DNA of 64,000 nt from Castanea sativa. Lineage: Eukaryota > Streptophyta > Magnoliopsida > Fagales > Fagaceae. The notes beneath the pieces were generated by a model that saw only the letters and a list, made by a program, of their open reading frames with translations, did no database searches and had not been told where the DNA came from. The DNA lies in contig NC_134013.1 in assembly GCF_040712315.1 (NCBI RefSeq), forward strand, positions 75,274,001 to 75,338,000, written 5' to 3'. The number at the start of each line of letters is the position of its first letter. Within the stretch, counting starts at the first letter, position 1. Of the stretch, positions 33,980-48,274 are shown one piece after another. Position numbers and translations under genes: made by a program.

Positions 33980-36900
33980 ATCCTTTTATTTTTCTGTTTC
34001 ATAAGATTTTTCTTGGCCACCCTATTTCTCCACATTCACTTATTTTACTTCGAATGCTGGCTTTCACACTATTGAAATAGGCATCTCTCTATGATTAATA
34101 TCTCATAGTGGCTTTGCATTGAATCAGAGGTAATTATTTCCACTATCATTTAAAAAAAAAGCCTTATGTGAACAAAAACAATAATTTCATCATTCAAATT
34201 ATGCTTGACTAAAAAACTCATGGTTTTCAAAGAAAGTTTAACTCATCACTTAACCCACTAGTGAGTTTAACTAAGAGTAAACAAGTGTACATGCGATAAA
34301 ATAGAAATCTAGGGCATATATGACTTTTACACATTAATAATATAAATTTTCATTATTCTTAAATATTCATGCACTACGTATGCACACATTTTCCAAGTTT
34401 CATCACAATGTCAAGTTTGTTTTACGTCAAAAGATATATTTATATTCATGCAACATACCTTAAGACTTTCAAAACAAAAGATGAAGAAAAACATAAATCA
34501 TAAAATTGTTTTTTCTTTTTGAAAAATTTCAATGTTATTGGATTTTTTTAAGTAATCACGGATTGAAAATAAACGACACCAAAAACTAAAAGAAAAGAAT
34601 TGGGCATTAAACTCAAAATATTTTTTCCCTTGAAAGATTGAAGTATTAGTGCAAGGATGGATTGAGATAGCTCTTAATGGGTGAGATTAAGAGTTGAAAA
34701 ATTAACTTTGAACCTAAGCTGAATCAGAAAAGTTTTAACTAAACTTTTCTAATACAAGGGCTTAGATTGGAATTAAAATTTTAACTCTCAATCTTAGCAA
34801 TTGGTATGCTATTGCATGGGATCCAATCCATGCAAGGAAAATTTGAATGAATGCTTATTTCAAAGAATCTATACTCACCCAGACAACATAAATTTTTGGC
34901 TTTGCAGGTGAAGAGATAAGAACATTGGAGTGTTTATGAAAGGAATTGAAATTATTTGAGATTATGAAAGTTCAATACTTGTTTTCCAAAATTCAATGCT
35001 ATTTCTTGAAATTGTTTGAGGATATCCAAATAAATGGGACTTTTACCATGAGGAGGTGTTTTCTCCTTCCTAAGCTATGGACAAGTTTTCCTATTGTGGC
35101 ATTTTGTTTTGCAAACATTGCACACACTCATTAAGATTTTTAGCATTCATAGGTTTTGGTTCATTTTTCTTGATCATCTAAATTTTGTGGCTTTTTGATA
35201 AACCTGGTTCCTGAAGAGGAAGTTTGAGAAGTGTTAAAGTCAATACCACTCTTGTTACTTTCAAGCCTCTGAGATTTATGCAATTCATCAAGTTTTTCAC
35301 TAGAGAACTCTTTTGGTTCATTTTTTTATTATGCATGTTAAAAGCTTACGCTTTTGGGACAATCTGTAATTTAACGTGGTATCAGAGCAAGAGATTCTGA
35401 GTTCGATCCCTGTCTTTAATTTATCTCCCATTTAAAATGATAAATTTTCACTTGTTGGGCCCCCACTTATTAAGGGGAAGTTTAGGCCTACAAGTGAGGG
35501 GGAGTGTTAGAATTATGATTAAGTTATTAAACTCACCATTACCTAACAGATTAAGCTTTTGGGATAATCAATAATTTAACAATGCACAACCTTATTAAGT
35601 TTTCAAGGGATTTCTTAACAATTTTCTTCAATTTAGTGTATTCCTTAAAAAGCTTATTATAGACCATCTGAAGATCATCTTCTTCACCCGAATTATTGTG
35701 AGATGATTCCCTATGTTCAAGTGTGTCATACTCACTGGACTCATTTATACTTCCTATAAAGCCAGCAAAGGCCAGGAAGTTTACATTCTTGTTGATACAA
35801 TCATCAAACTCTTCATTGTCTGATTCATCACTTGGGGTTACCTTTCTGGCTTTTACTTTGGACTTCTTGTAGTTTGGACATTCTGCATGAACATGTCCAA
35901 GACCTGAGAACTCATGTCATGAAATTGGATAGCTTGAAGCCTTTTTGCTTTCTTAAAATTGAAGTCTTTTCTATATTAGGAATTCTCACTGGATTCACTA
36001 TTGGGATTTTTTAGCAAATTTGGGAGTATTTTCACCCTTTGTTTGAGAAATTTTCTAAAACTTTTTGGCAAGCAATGTCATGTCATCTTCCAAAGATTCC
36101 TCATCAGAAGAATCATTAGCCTCTTTTTTTTCACTATTTTCAAAGCTATGACCTTCTTCTTAGGTCTAGGCAAGGTTAGTTACTTAGTTCATAGGTTTCT
36201 AGAGCTAGGTTTTTCCAAAGTAGTGCAAGGCAGCCCTGCTATTTGTGACTCTTGACTAGAGCCTGGTGTTGCATGCTGTCAAATGAACTCTTGAATTGTT
36301 CACACATTCTTTCTTTTACCTTTTTCATTTAATTTATATCTTTCTTGGAAAATCTTGTCTCTATGTTTCTTTTCAAGTTTGAAGTGATACCAAAAACTAT
36401 GTCTAAACCTTTGGCAACTGGTTTGTTCATTTCAAATGATTTTGAGATGTTTCTGCTACATTCAAGGCTATGTGTTTCACAATATAGGCGTTTTGAAGAC
36501 CTGTTATTTGGAAAAACTTGTTATTGAGCATTAAAAAGGTGTTAGTTTTGACTAAGCAGATTGAAAATAACTGGTTTTAACAGGTTCCAATATTGAAGGC
36601 AGGACCCTTTGAAAAAGGGCCATGAAATGACATTTATTCAGATTTGCTTGAGTTTCAATTCTTGTAGTTTTGTTGATGTGCTACAAGCCACTGGGATAGA
36701 AATTAAGCTTGAATACTAATATATTCTGACAAAGATTTTAGGGTTGGACATCTGTGCTGACACATTGGTGGGAGATGAAATGCTCAAGGGAATCTCTGGG
36801 GGCCAAAAGAAGCGGCTTACAACTGGTGATACTCTGTATTATTTTGCTTATAAACTGAATGTATTTATTTATGCTGATTGGGCATATATGTGATTTCCAG

Positions 36901-39900
36901 GTGAATTACTAGTTGGTCCTGCGAGAGTGCTATTCATGGATGAAATATCAAATGGGCTTGATAGTTCCACTACTTATCAAATAATCAAATATCTTAAGCA
37001 TTCAACTCGTGCACTTGATTCCACCACTGTAATTTCTCTGCTCCAACCAGCTCCTGAGACGTATGAGTTGTTTGATGACATTATACTTTTGTGTGAGGGC
37101 CAGATTGTATACCAGGGATCTCGTGATTCTGCTCTTGATTTTTTCACATTTATGGGATTTAGTTGCCCTGAGCGAAAGAATGTGGCAGACTTCTTGCAAG
37201 AAGTAAGTAGTAAGGAGCTTGAGATGTGAATTTCTGCTCTATTATTTTGTTTTTGACAATCATTAATGATTTCTGCTCTATTATGTGGTATCTTTGTTAA
37301 ATTTTTGTATACAGGTGACATCGAAGAAGGACCAAGAGCAGTACTGGTCTTTTCTGGACAGCCCTTACCGGTACATACCTCCTGGAAAGTTTGCTGAAGC
37401 TTTTCGTTCATATCCTGCTGGGAAAAATTTGTCTGAGGAGCTGGCTCTTCCCTTTGATAAACGCTATAATCATCCAGCAGCCTTGGCAACATATCGCTAT
37501 GGAGTGAAAAGGCGTGAACTTCTCAGGACCAGCTTTCGCTGGCAGAGGCTACTCATGAAACGAAATTCATTTATTTATGTCTTCAAGTTCATTCAGGTGG
37601 TACAACTTATTAATTGTTGGCAAAATCTCAATTTATATCCTAGGATTCAGCAGTGTTTTTGGTGATATGTCAACTTGAGTTTCGTTAATTTTTTTGTAGC
37701 CAATGCAGGTTATAAACCACTTAACTTCCAACTTTTATTTTAAAATATTTAGTTTGGCTTTGTGTCATTTATATTGACTTTTTCATCACCAAAGCAGCTT
37801 AAATGGATTACTAACAGATTTTTATCACTTGCAATGCCATTTTGTTTTGAACGTGTAATTTACATAAAAGAAGGAATTGTTTCTAGTGCTGATTTGCAAG
37901 TATTATTTACTGTTCTCCAGCTTCTTTTTGTTGCTTTGATCACAATGAGTGTGTTTTTCCGGACAACAATGCACCATGATACGGTTGATGATGGAGGGAT
38001 ATATCTTGGGGCACTGTACTTTTCTATGGTTATTATTCTTTTTAATGGCTTTACTGAGGTGTCAATGTTGGTGGCCAAGCTTCCAGTGATTTACAAGCAT
38101 AGGGACTTGCACTTCTACCCAAGCTGGGCTTATACTCTTCCTTCTTGGGTTTTAAGTATTCCAACTTCACTCATAGAGGCTGGTTTCTGGGTGGCAGTCA
38201 CATACTATGTGATTGGATATGATCCTGCAATTACTAGGTAAATCTTATGTTCTCATGAAGTTCTAAATGTATCCTGACAGAAGTCTGGGGATGGATTTTT
38301 ATATTAATTCTTGAATCTGCAGGTTTTTTCGGCAGTTCTTTTTGTTCTTCTTTCTACACCAAATGTCAATAGGACTCTTCCGTCTTATGGGATCCTTGGG
38401 CAGGAACATGATAGTTGCCAACACCTTTGGATCATTTGCTATGCTGGTTGTCATGGCTCTTGGAGGGTACATCATTTCAAGAGGTCAAACAGAAATTCTT
38501 TCATTGTTTGCATGTTTTATTTTTCATTTCATATGTTTATTCATTTTCTTGTTAAATTGTAACAGATGATATACCAAGTTGGTGGATCTGGGGATTCTGG
38601 CTTTCTCCTTTGATGTATGCTCAAGTTGCAGCATCTGACAATGAATTCCATGGACATTCCTGGGATAAGGTAATACCAATATATCATCTTACATTCCATC
38701 CCAATTGGTAGCTTTGGGTTTTACTAGCATGTGTGTGTGTGTGTGTGTATTATGTGACACTTTGGGATTTTTCTATTCTGGTGAGGATATGATGACATAA
38801 TATAGAGACAGTTAAAACAAACAGCACTATCACTAAAGGATGTTCAGGCCGAGTTAAGATGCATCTGATGTGTTATCCTTTCAACTGAGTTTTGTTAATT
38901 AATTATGAACAACATAATTAACATCCTTTAGTGTTACTGGGTGAAGGTTATATTAAGATGTTGTAAGAAATTTTTCCTCTATCAACTACCAAGTTGTCTG
39001 TAAAATCTTCTGTAGCGTAATAGGAGCAATTTACAAGTCTTACCTTTAAGTTGAGTTACTGTTCTAGCAGATTTCTTCTATCTTGAAACTTATAATTGTT
39101 TGTTACGTTATTTATGTAGAGATTTGAGAACAACTCGAACTCTCGGTTGGGTGAGGCATTACTTAGAGCACGCAGTTTATTTCCAGAGAGCTACTGGTAT
39201 TGGATTGGTGTTGGTGCTATGATTGGATACACAGTTTTACTCAACATGCTGTTCACATTATTTCTAGCTTACCTTAACCGTAAGTCATTTCTTTCTGCTA
39301 AAAGAGTTTACTAATAATTTCCTTCTGGTACTGTATATTGCCAAACAAGAGTAAACATGAAATAAAGGCTAATCAAGTTCATTCTTTTGTATGCCTACAG
39401 CTGTGGGTAAGCAACAAGCTGTGGTCTCTAAGGAAGAGCTGCAGGAGAGAGAGAGGAGAAGGAAAGGCGAACCTACTATTGTTGAGCTGAGGCACTACTT
39501 GCAGCAGTCAGGCAGTGGTATGTGGAATACATGTTGTATTGACTTTCTTTCCATAATTATTTTTCAGCTACTATATCAAAGTCCAACCAAATGTTTAATT
39601 TAGCATTAACTTCTTGGCAGCAAAACATTTTAAGCAGAAAGGCATGGTTCTCCCATTCCAACCACTCTCTATGACTTTCAGCAATATGAATTACTATGTG
39701 GATATCCCTGTGGTGGGTATATTACTCCATTCCTTCATGTCATTTTGGGAAACGACTACTCAATTTTCTGATCAAAGTGTCACTTCAGGAATTGAAGCAA
39801 CAAGGAATAGTGGAAGATAGATTGCAGCTGTTGGTTGATGTTACTGGAGCATTTAGGCCTGGTGTCCTTACAGCATTGGTTGGAGTCAGTGGTGCTGGGA

Positions 39901-42900
39901 AAACCACCCTCATGGATGTATTAGCTGGTAGAAAAACTGGTGGGGTCATTGAAGGGAACATATGTATTTCTGGTTATCCCAAAAGGCAGGAAACTTTCGC
40001 AAGAGTTTCTGGTTACTGTGAGCAGACTGACATTCATTCCCCTTGCTTGACTGTTCTGGAATCACTTCTGTTCTCTGCTTGGCTTCGGTTACCATCAGAT
40101 GTTACCTTGGAGATTCAACGGGTAAATATAAATTTTATTTTGTAATTTTTGTGAATTGGGCACAATGTGATTACTGTAGGGTATTTTGCAGGCCTTTGTT
40201 GAGGAGGTTATGGAACTTGTAGAGCTCACTCCACTGAGTGGGGCATTGGTTGGTCTACCTGGAGTTGATGGTTTGTCAACAGAACAGCGGAAAAGATTAA
40301 CGATTGCTGTGGAACTTGTTGCCAACCCTTCTATAGTGTTCATGGATGAGCCCACATCAGGTTTGGATGCAAGGGCTGCAGCCATTGTGATGAGGACTGT
40401 AAGGAATATTGTAAATACTGGACGAACAATAGTGTGTACAATCCATCAGCCTAGCATAGACATTTTTGAATCCTTTGATGAGGTAGGTGCCTTTTATTTT
40501 TGATTTTTCTTAAATATTTGCTACACAGCTTCTTTTGCAAGTTAGTCTTTTCTGAAATATTAAATGCCAGCAATCAGAATTTCTTCTCACCATTAGCATC
40601 ACAGTCTAAAAAAGTATACACATAGCTTCTAAGTTTGTATATATTTTTATTAAAACTCCTTAGCAGTTCCAGCTGGTGCACTCTCCCTATCTCACAAAGA
40701 TATGCCCATGACAGAATAATTACAGTATTGAATAATAATTTGTTTCAATATTGTTATGATCTCTTCATTGATCCTTCCCTAATCTCATCTGTCAATGCAG
40801 CTTTTGTTTCTGAAGCGCGGAGGAGAGCTCATATATGCTGGTCCACTTGGCCCCAAGTCTAGCGAGCTAATCAAATATTTTGAGGTCCGCATGCATGTTC
40901 ATATCTCTTATAATATGTCATCTTACTTGAAGTGGTTATGATTCTGTCCTCAGTTATCTTTATGCTATAAAAATTCGCTTCTGCAGGCAGTTGAAGGAGT
41001 GCCAAAAATCAGGCCTGGATATAATCCTGCTACATGGATGCTTGAGGTTACTTCTGCTGCTGAAGAGAATCGTCTTGGAGTGGACTTTGCAGAAATTTAC
41101 CGAAAATCAAATTTATTTCTGTATGTGCAGCATCCATAAATTCTGCCTATTAATTTTGCTTTTGAGAGAACTATCCCTTTTCTTATTTAGCTTGGCTGTC
41201 TTCTTCCATTTCAGACTTAATAGAGAGTTGGTTGAAATCCTAAGCAAGCCGAATAGTAATTCAAAGGAATTGAACTTCCCCACCAAGTATTCAAAGTCAT
41301 TCTTTTACCAGTTGTTGGCTTGTCTTTGGAAGCAAAATCTTTCTTATTGGCGAAACCCACAATACACTGCAGTTCGCTTCTTTTATACTGTCATCATCTC
41401 ATTGATGCTTGGAACAATATGCTGGAGATTTGGTGCTAAAAGGTTTTCTTTTAAATTTTTCTTAATTTTTAATTTTTTTTAACTCTACAATTGCATTAAA
41501 CTCAAGTAATTGCTGTTTTTTCCATCATCCAATCCACAGAAATCTTCTTTTGATACTTTGGTCCTCGACAATTGAGTGCATTAGTACCACAATTTGCTTT
41601 ATCACATGCTCCCAATTAATAAGTTGTGTCACATTTTTGTGACTTGGAAGTTGTCCAATGAGGATGCTATCTGGTCCTTTTAGTGGCAGATTGCTCGTAC
41701 CAATGCCATGAACATGTACAGTGTGTTTCTCATCTGTGGATCCAATGGTGGTTGACCATCAATAAACCATAAGGGTCCGTTTGGGAGTTCATAAGGGAAG
41801 GGAATGGAATTGAATTGAATGATCATAAGGGAATGGAAAGGAATAGAATGCAATGGAATAGAATGGAATGGAATGTATTTAAGTAATGGAAAGGAATGGA
41901 AAAGAATAGAATGAAATGGAATTAAGTAACCTTGACTGGATGTTTTAAAATAAAGGAATGGAAAGGAATGAAAATGAATGGAATGTAAGTAATCTTGTTT
42001 GGGAGTAACATGGAGGGAATGGAATGAAATCATTTTATAACAATATTACTATTAGACCCCTATTTTAAAATAAAGGGTTGAATATATAGGGGTATTTTGA
42101 GAGTTTTAGTAAAAAATTCATTAAATCTAATTTCATTCCCTCCCATTCCTCCCAATTTCGGGGGGAATGAAAATTTGAGGTTTTAAGGGAATAGAGAGGA
42201 ATGAACTCCAAAACAAGGAAATGAACTTTCCATTCCCTCCATTAAAACTCTCAAATAAGGGAAGGGAAAAATATTCTAAAATTATTCTTTTCATTCCTTT
42301 CCATTTCCTCCTCCCAAACGAGGCCTAAGGATCTTTTAGGTAGCAGCAACTGAGAACAAGATTGATTAAAAGTTAAGATGGTTTATCTGCAGCAATAAGA
42401 TCAATGGCTGCACCAAGATTTGATATGGTTTAAATAAAGGTACAGCAAGAATCAAGAGGACGGAAAAACAGAACGCAGTCAAAGCTACACAAAGAAGCAT
42501 TTTGATGGAAGCTTGTGATCTAAGAGTAGAAATGGCCAACTCTAAGATGAGATTAGATTGGATTGGTTGATCTTAAATTGGATTGTGCTTTTCACACTCT
42601 AATTCTGTTATAAACACTCTGTGAACTGATAATTGAGTGTCAAAAGACTCAAAACAATAATCAAAAGTGGAGCACAATGCACTTTTTCCTATTAATTATA
42701 GTACACCAAATCCTATGTATCATTTTTGTTTTTATTTCCCATTTTTTCCTGAAGAATATTGGGTCTAAATGTCAGTCTGTACCATCAGAATTTCTGACAC
42801 TTTCGTTTTTGCACAGGGAGACCCAGCAGGATTTATTTAATGCCATGGGTTCAATGTATGCAGCCGTCCTGTTCATTGGAATCACCAATGCTACTGCTGT

Positions 42901-44276
42901 TCAACCTGTTGTTTCTATTGAGAGATTTGTTTCATATCGAGAGAGGGCTGCAGGGATGTATTCAGCTTTACCATTTGCATATGCTCAGGTTTTCCTTAAT
43001 TCTGCTTTTTTTTTCCCCCTTATTCTGCTTCTTGCTGCAAAACACTGGCTTTGCTTAAAGTTAACCATCTTAAATCCCCCCTGCAGGTTGTTATTGAGTT
43101 CCCCTATGTTTTTGCACAGGCAATCATCTACTGCACAATTTTCTACTCCATGGCTTCATTTGAGTGGACTGTGTTGAAATTTATGTGGTACATGTTCTTT
43201 ATGTATTTTACTATGCTGTACTTCACCTTTTATGGGATGATGACAACTGCTGTCACACCAAATCATAATGTGGCTGCCATCATTGCTGCTCCATTTTATA
43301 TGCTATGGAACCTTTTCAGTGGCTTTATGATTCCTCACAAGGTAATGAATTAAAAAATTTCTTGCTTCTTTAGTATCTGAGTTGGCTAAATCAGACCTGC
43401 ATGCCATGATATGTCTCCTATTAATATTTTGATCAGTGGGAAATATTAATTATCACCTATTTACTCGCTAAAATTATTGCATGGTTCTTTGTTTAGTTCT
43501 TAGAGATATAAAGATGGTCTATTCAGCACCAGTGTCTGGTATGAAGTAATACATAAGAATTTAGACCTCCAAAACATGTGAGCCGGATTAAATTGGATTG
43601 GCTGATTTGTGGGCCAAAATCCAGTATGTCAAACAGTGAGCTATATCATTACACCATAAAACCAATTGGTGATGAGGAAGACACACTCCAGTCTTTTATG
43701 GCATTTGACATCATACCTTGCAAACCTATTTTTAGAGCGGTTGTAAGGAGTCGAATTGTGGTCCCTCCAATACAGTATATATTTGAACTACTGATTTTTT
43801 GAGCTCATCCCTAATACTTATGGTCATCTTCTTCTAATTTGAATAAGGTGGCTGTAGAGTGACATTGTAAATAAATTATAAATAAATAATAAGAAAAAAC
43901 CCTTATCTCCACACAACTAAACACACTTCTTCCCTTCAATTCTTTCTTTGTGATTTTTTTGCCTTTCTAGCTACATTTCATAACTTGTTCCACTTCTTTT
44001 CAGAGAATCCCAATATGGTGGAGATGGTATTATTGGGCAAACCCTATAGCCTGGTCTCTATATGGCCTCCTTACTTCACAATATGGTGATGACAATAAAC
44101 TCTTGAAGCTGTCAGATGGAACTCACTTGGTACCTGTAAGGCAGTTTCTCAATAGTGTTTTTGGGTATAGGCATGATTTCTTGGGTATATCTGCGATTAT
44201 GGTGGTGGGTTTCAGCGTGTTTTTCGCTGTCATTTTTGCTTTTGCAATAAAATCCTTCAACTTCCAAAGGAGATGA
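30063..44276 (+). CDS. ABCG32: full-size ABC transporter, ABCG32/PEC1-type (PDR family)
   Basis: Plasma-membrane exporter; Arabidopsis ABCG32 helps deliver cutin precursors to the cuticle. I placed 24 exons: 30063-30337, 31085-31205, 31305-31393, 31481-31565, 32098-32257, 32331-32407, 32516-32569, 36735-36825, 36901-37202, 37315-37596, 37921-38237, 38323-38483, 38566-38669, 39120-39279, 39401-39517, 39621-39712, 39789-40121, 40192-40482, 40801-40884, 40987-41120, 41215-41442, 42817-42988, 43087-43341, 44004-44276. They total 4257 nt, an open 1418-codon frame plus TGA. NBD1 has GPPSSGKTT (~168-176), signature ISGGQKKR (~307-314) and LFMDE (~328-332). NBD2 has GVSGAGKTT (~861-869), LSTEQRKR (~968-975) and [10 protein letters not shown] (~990). 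Hydrophobic domains follow each NBD. The start [19 protein letters not shown] matches the family start. All introns are GT-AG; donors of introns 12 (GTCAAA) and 19 (GTCCGC) are weak. The gene looks intact despite 4.2 kb of transposon DNA in intron 7. Confidence 0.95.
32640..36640 (-). mobile_element. degraded Copia-type retrotransposon in ABCG32 intron 7
   Basis: On the minus strand, 35640-36160 reads a broken gag: [32 protein letters not shown], then a zinc-knuckle remnant ([14 protein letters not shown]) and an acidic tail ([17 protein letters not shown]). Near 33510-33535 the minus strand reads AATTGACTAAGGGAGAGA, like the polypurine tract before the 3' LTR in Copia elements of the SIRE type. 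Pol is not recognisable, so much of the interior is lost. Borders are approximate. It is opposite in direction to the host gene. Confidence 0.6.
35336..35581 (+). mobile_element. TRIM (miniature LTR retrotransposon)
   Basis: The element is 246 bp. A 3' LTR at 35505-35581 runs from TGTTAGAATTATGATTAAG to TAATTTAACA. The 5' LTR (35336-35376) keeps both ends but lacks its middle. Directly after it is TGGTATCAGAGC (35377-35388), the primer-binding site for initiator tRNA-Met, and a polypurine tract GTGAGGGGGAG precedes the 3' LTR. It is flanked by a perfect 5-bp target duplication ATGCA (35331-35335 and 35582-35586). It encodes nothing. It is inserted within the older Copia remnant. Confidence 0.9.
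41773..42325. mobile_element. Tourist-like MITE in ABCG32 intron 21
   Basis: The 553-bp element starts GGGTCCGTTTGGGAG and ends CTCCCAAACGAGGCC (imperfect inverted repeats). TAA flanks both ends (41770-41772 and 42326-42328), as for PIF/Harbinger elements. The interior is made of GGAAT/GGAATG-type short repeats on one half and ATTCC-type on the other, so the element can fold into a long imperfect hairpin within the intron transcript. Confidence 0.85.
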
Positions 44277-47200
44277 TAACCAAGTTATGTTCCATTAAGA
44301 AGGTTATATCCTCAATGCATGCTTAACGAGTACAGTACTTCCTGGTAAATGAAACCTGTGAGAAATCTATATATAGCAACATGATTTTCTAGGATGAATT
44401 ATTTGTTTTACTTGAGTAAAAATTACAGCTAGCTGGAATTTGTGTGTAAAACTATTAATAGTTACATGTTTTAATATTGTTTATTATACAGAATTAAATT
44501 AAAAATATTGTAAAGTCAGATATCAGTGGCATGAGAGTATGTTTTCTACATAATGATTTGAGGACTTAAAACGAGGATGATGTTCTATTTTTATATTGCA
44601 ATGTGTTCTGTATTATATTAACAATGGCAAAGCATTGCACCTGTATGCATGGTTGTCACTTGACATTTTTTCTTTTAACATCAGAGCTTGTTGAGGAATA
44701 AAAGAAAAATGAAAATGAAAAAAAAAATCAGAGCATTAATGTACTTTTATACATATATTGAGCACAATGTCTCTAGGTGTCATGCTGAAATAAGTATCGG
44801 TAGCTTTTCAAGGACAGTGTTTCTTGCACATACTATGTGCAAATACTTTATACAGGTGACTTTAAAGTTGTTTTGGGCGGTGTGTATTTGCACACAATGT
44901 ATGGTATTGGTAAGTGCAATAGATTTTTCCCTAATCGAATATCTTACCGAGTGGAAAAAAAAATCTAGGAGCATATCTTTTTGTGTCACAATTTTATCGT
45001 GACTCTAATATGTTATGAGAATAGTAGAGAAAAAATGGTAGATCCAAACGAAAGTGTTTGGTCTATATGGGCATAGTAAAAGAAAGAGGAGCCTGTCATT
45101 TGTGTGGTAGTGGCCTTCAAGTGCATTATGAACGTGATTTCTTGCTAAATAACGATGGCCTCTTTCTAGTGATTGTGCTGGTAAACTGCCCTAACACGAG
45201 GGTGTGTTTTTTTACACCACTCCCAACTTAGTTGAATTTTGAATTTTGAATTTATGAACTGGAGCAGGACATACTAGGGGCCCGCTACCAAGGCATGACA
45301 ATTTTCAAAGGAATATGGAACTAACACTGGCATAATATATTCATTGCCAGTAAGTTAGTTCTCTCCAAGAGCTTTATAGTTTAACTTGGTGTTTTCAATA
45401 AAAAAATTGACGGCTCAATTTGGTGTTTCCAATAGGATATTTAAGATCAAATTCTTCCACCTCATTATAACTATCAAATTTATAAATAAATTTAAATTTT
45501 GAAAAAAATTCTTAGAATGGTGCTGATAGGTTTTTCATGCAAGGGTAACGGTTTGGCTTGTGCTTATCTTATGCAAGGCAGAGAAAGCCAAAAGAATGGT
45601 CAAAATTGGCAAAGGCGTTTATGAAGGTCGAAAGTTTTGGTCAAAATGGTAGGTGCAAATGTATGAACTTCACATCACACAGGCCCCAACTTGTCAAAAG
45701 CTGAACCTCTAAAACCTAAACCCTAATTTATGATGCTGACAATTCTAGATATAGAATTTGATCAAATCCTAAAAATTCTTAAATAAAAAAATTCTAAAAA
45801 AGCTAGAACTGACCCTTAAAAGTTAAACCCCAAAAATGAGCAGTTTGAATACTTTATACTGTATTTCATAAGAAGTACAACTTTTTAAAAGGTTTTACAA
45901 GTGCCTTAAGAAACTGCATTCTATATTTAGCAACTTGAAACATAATTCTCTGCAAATCTTATTACACAATGGTGTTGTTAGAGCTATTATGGGTTGTACT
46001 CTTGTGTTGTGGTAATCTTCAAGAAGGGTCTATAATATTCTAGTGATGATTTGTCCTTATCAAGATCTCCATCAAGAATAGTCTATTTCCTATTGTAGAG
46101 AATGTATCCTGTGTATGAGGTGTATGCATCAAACCTCCCACCGCCAATGGTTCTAGTGGGAAAAAGGCTTATTTAATCTTCTCTTATCTAATAAGCCATC
46201 ATCCTTTACATTTATGAGTGATGCAATTAACTCATATGACCTTTACCACCTCCGTTACCTCAATGAGCCTTTGGGACCAAGTGAATAATTGATCATGTCT
46301 CTCATGCTATTTGATACAGAGTCCAATATCAGAGGTCACTTGATGCATCTTCAATCTGTGAAAACCATTTGATTTGGCAGGTTCAAATATTAATTGAGCA
46401 AAGTTCATAGTAACGTGTTTGTGAACAAATTCATAAGGTTAGTTTTAATTATATATAACATTATTTGTGTATATATATAAAATTTGTAAATAATTTTACA
46501 AGATATCAATTTATTATTTGTGATTTATTGATATTATAAATACTCCATTTCATAGACAAAACAAGGTTGGTGAATTTTACTTTTATAACTTCATAAATGA
46601 TAATTATTTTATCTAATCAACTCAATTAATATACCTTCAATTTAAATTTAACTATTAATTATTAGTATAGATTTATAAATATTTACAATATTTGAGAAAA
46701 GAATAAATTAATCAATTTGCTCGTGAACAAATTGAGCTTATTTAACAAGAAGATAAATCGACCTTGTACATGTTATCTATGTTGATAAGCTTGAGCCCAA
46801 TTGGCTCATGTTTGAAATCAAATTAAATGAACAATTATGAATTGTTAATACTCAGCTCAATCATCTCCTTTACAACCCTAAGTGAGATGGTTGTGAACTA
46901 AGAATTTCCTTCTCTTTTTTGTGCAATATTATCTTTTAATTATTTTCTTTATACGGTGTCTTTGCGATTAAAAATATAACATTAGTGGCTATTTCTAATG
47001 GAAGATCAAAGTACGCTTACTTATATATGTAAATCGCATTACTCTTTATTTCAATTATTTTATATTTGATAAATAAGGATTTGATTCTGGCCTATTGTGC
47101 AATTACCATTTTGATACAATATAAAATTGTTAACAAGGTAAAAAGTTAGAAGGTAAAAAAATGATACAAGAGTTAAGATTAAAAATGGCTTTTGATTTCA

Positions 47201-47521
47201 ATCATTTAAAGTACTATTGGATGGTGATCTCAATCCAATAAATCAATTAGTTATTTTTTGTCGCTATTATTGTAGATTTGGTATAAGAGTCATAAGACTA
47301 TATTGCACCAAATCTTAAATCATTGAGGTTTTTGTCCTTAGTGTTGTTGCTTTCGTATAGGAGTCACAGAAGTCTCTGACTCTCAACAAGGTGACAACTA
47401 AAAAAATGTGCCTCTAACTAGCTCCCACTTTAAAATTTAAATGGCTATATTGCATAGGATGCTTAGAGATAAGCATAGGAAGCTAGCTATTAGCTATCAC
47501 TTACTTGTAACAATAGATTTA
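44277..47521. other. ABCG32 3' region and intergenic DNA
   Basis: The first few hundred bases are expected to hold the ABCG32 3' UTR; no single polyadenylation signal stands out. From about 45 kb to 47.5 kb the sequence is AT-rich with no gene, tRNA or element border that I can support. Confidence 0.5.
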
Positions 47522-48221
47522 GAGCATCTGCATAAGTAAATGCATAATTTCAGCCCATTTTGCAAGAAAAAATATGTTTTTTTATATTTTATTTTATATA
47601 TTAATTTTTACAAAACATCTATATCAGTTTGTTTATTCTACATATTTATTCAATAAAATATTCATTCTTGACTCAATACCCAGTCTCCCTCATCAACCCA
47701 CACAACCACTATCATCAAGTCAGCTTGCATCATCAACCCACCCATCAAAATATCCCAAAATCACTAATCAAAATCATCAAAGCCCACTAATCAAAACCCA
47801 TTGATCAAAATCATCAAAACCCACTAATCAAAATCATCAAACCCACTAATCAAAATCCCAAAACCATCAAACAAAGAAAAAAGATAGCAACGACGATCAG
47901 TGAGAGCAGCGGCAATCAACATGAGCAGCAATGAGTGAGGTGATTGATGGTAGCACGGCTGTGGCAAGACTCAAGAGAGCAGTAGAGCAATGGACCATCA
48001 AAACCCACTGATCAAAATCCCAAAACCATCAAACTGAGAAAAAATATAGCAACGACGATCGGCAAAAGCAACGGCGATCGATGAGGTAGCGGCGAGTGAG
48101 GTGATCGGTGGTGGCACAGCTGTGGCGAGACTTGAGAGAGCAGCGGAGATCAGTGGAGAAAAAGAGAGCGTGAGGTGAGAGTCAAACCAGAGAGATAAAG
48201 GGAGAGTGAGGTGGAGAGGAA

Positions 48222-48274
<53 letters not shown>

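Noticed and set aside
35377..35388. TGGTATCAGAGC considered as part of a tRNA gene
   Set aside because: It is a primer-binding site: it lies between an LTR end and the interior of a TRIM with target duplication; there is no cloverleaf.
41680..42033. 117-codon minus-strand frame rich in His, Ser, Phe and Pro
   Set aside because: It comes from the GGAAT-type short repeats of the Tourist-like MITE.
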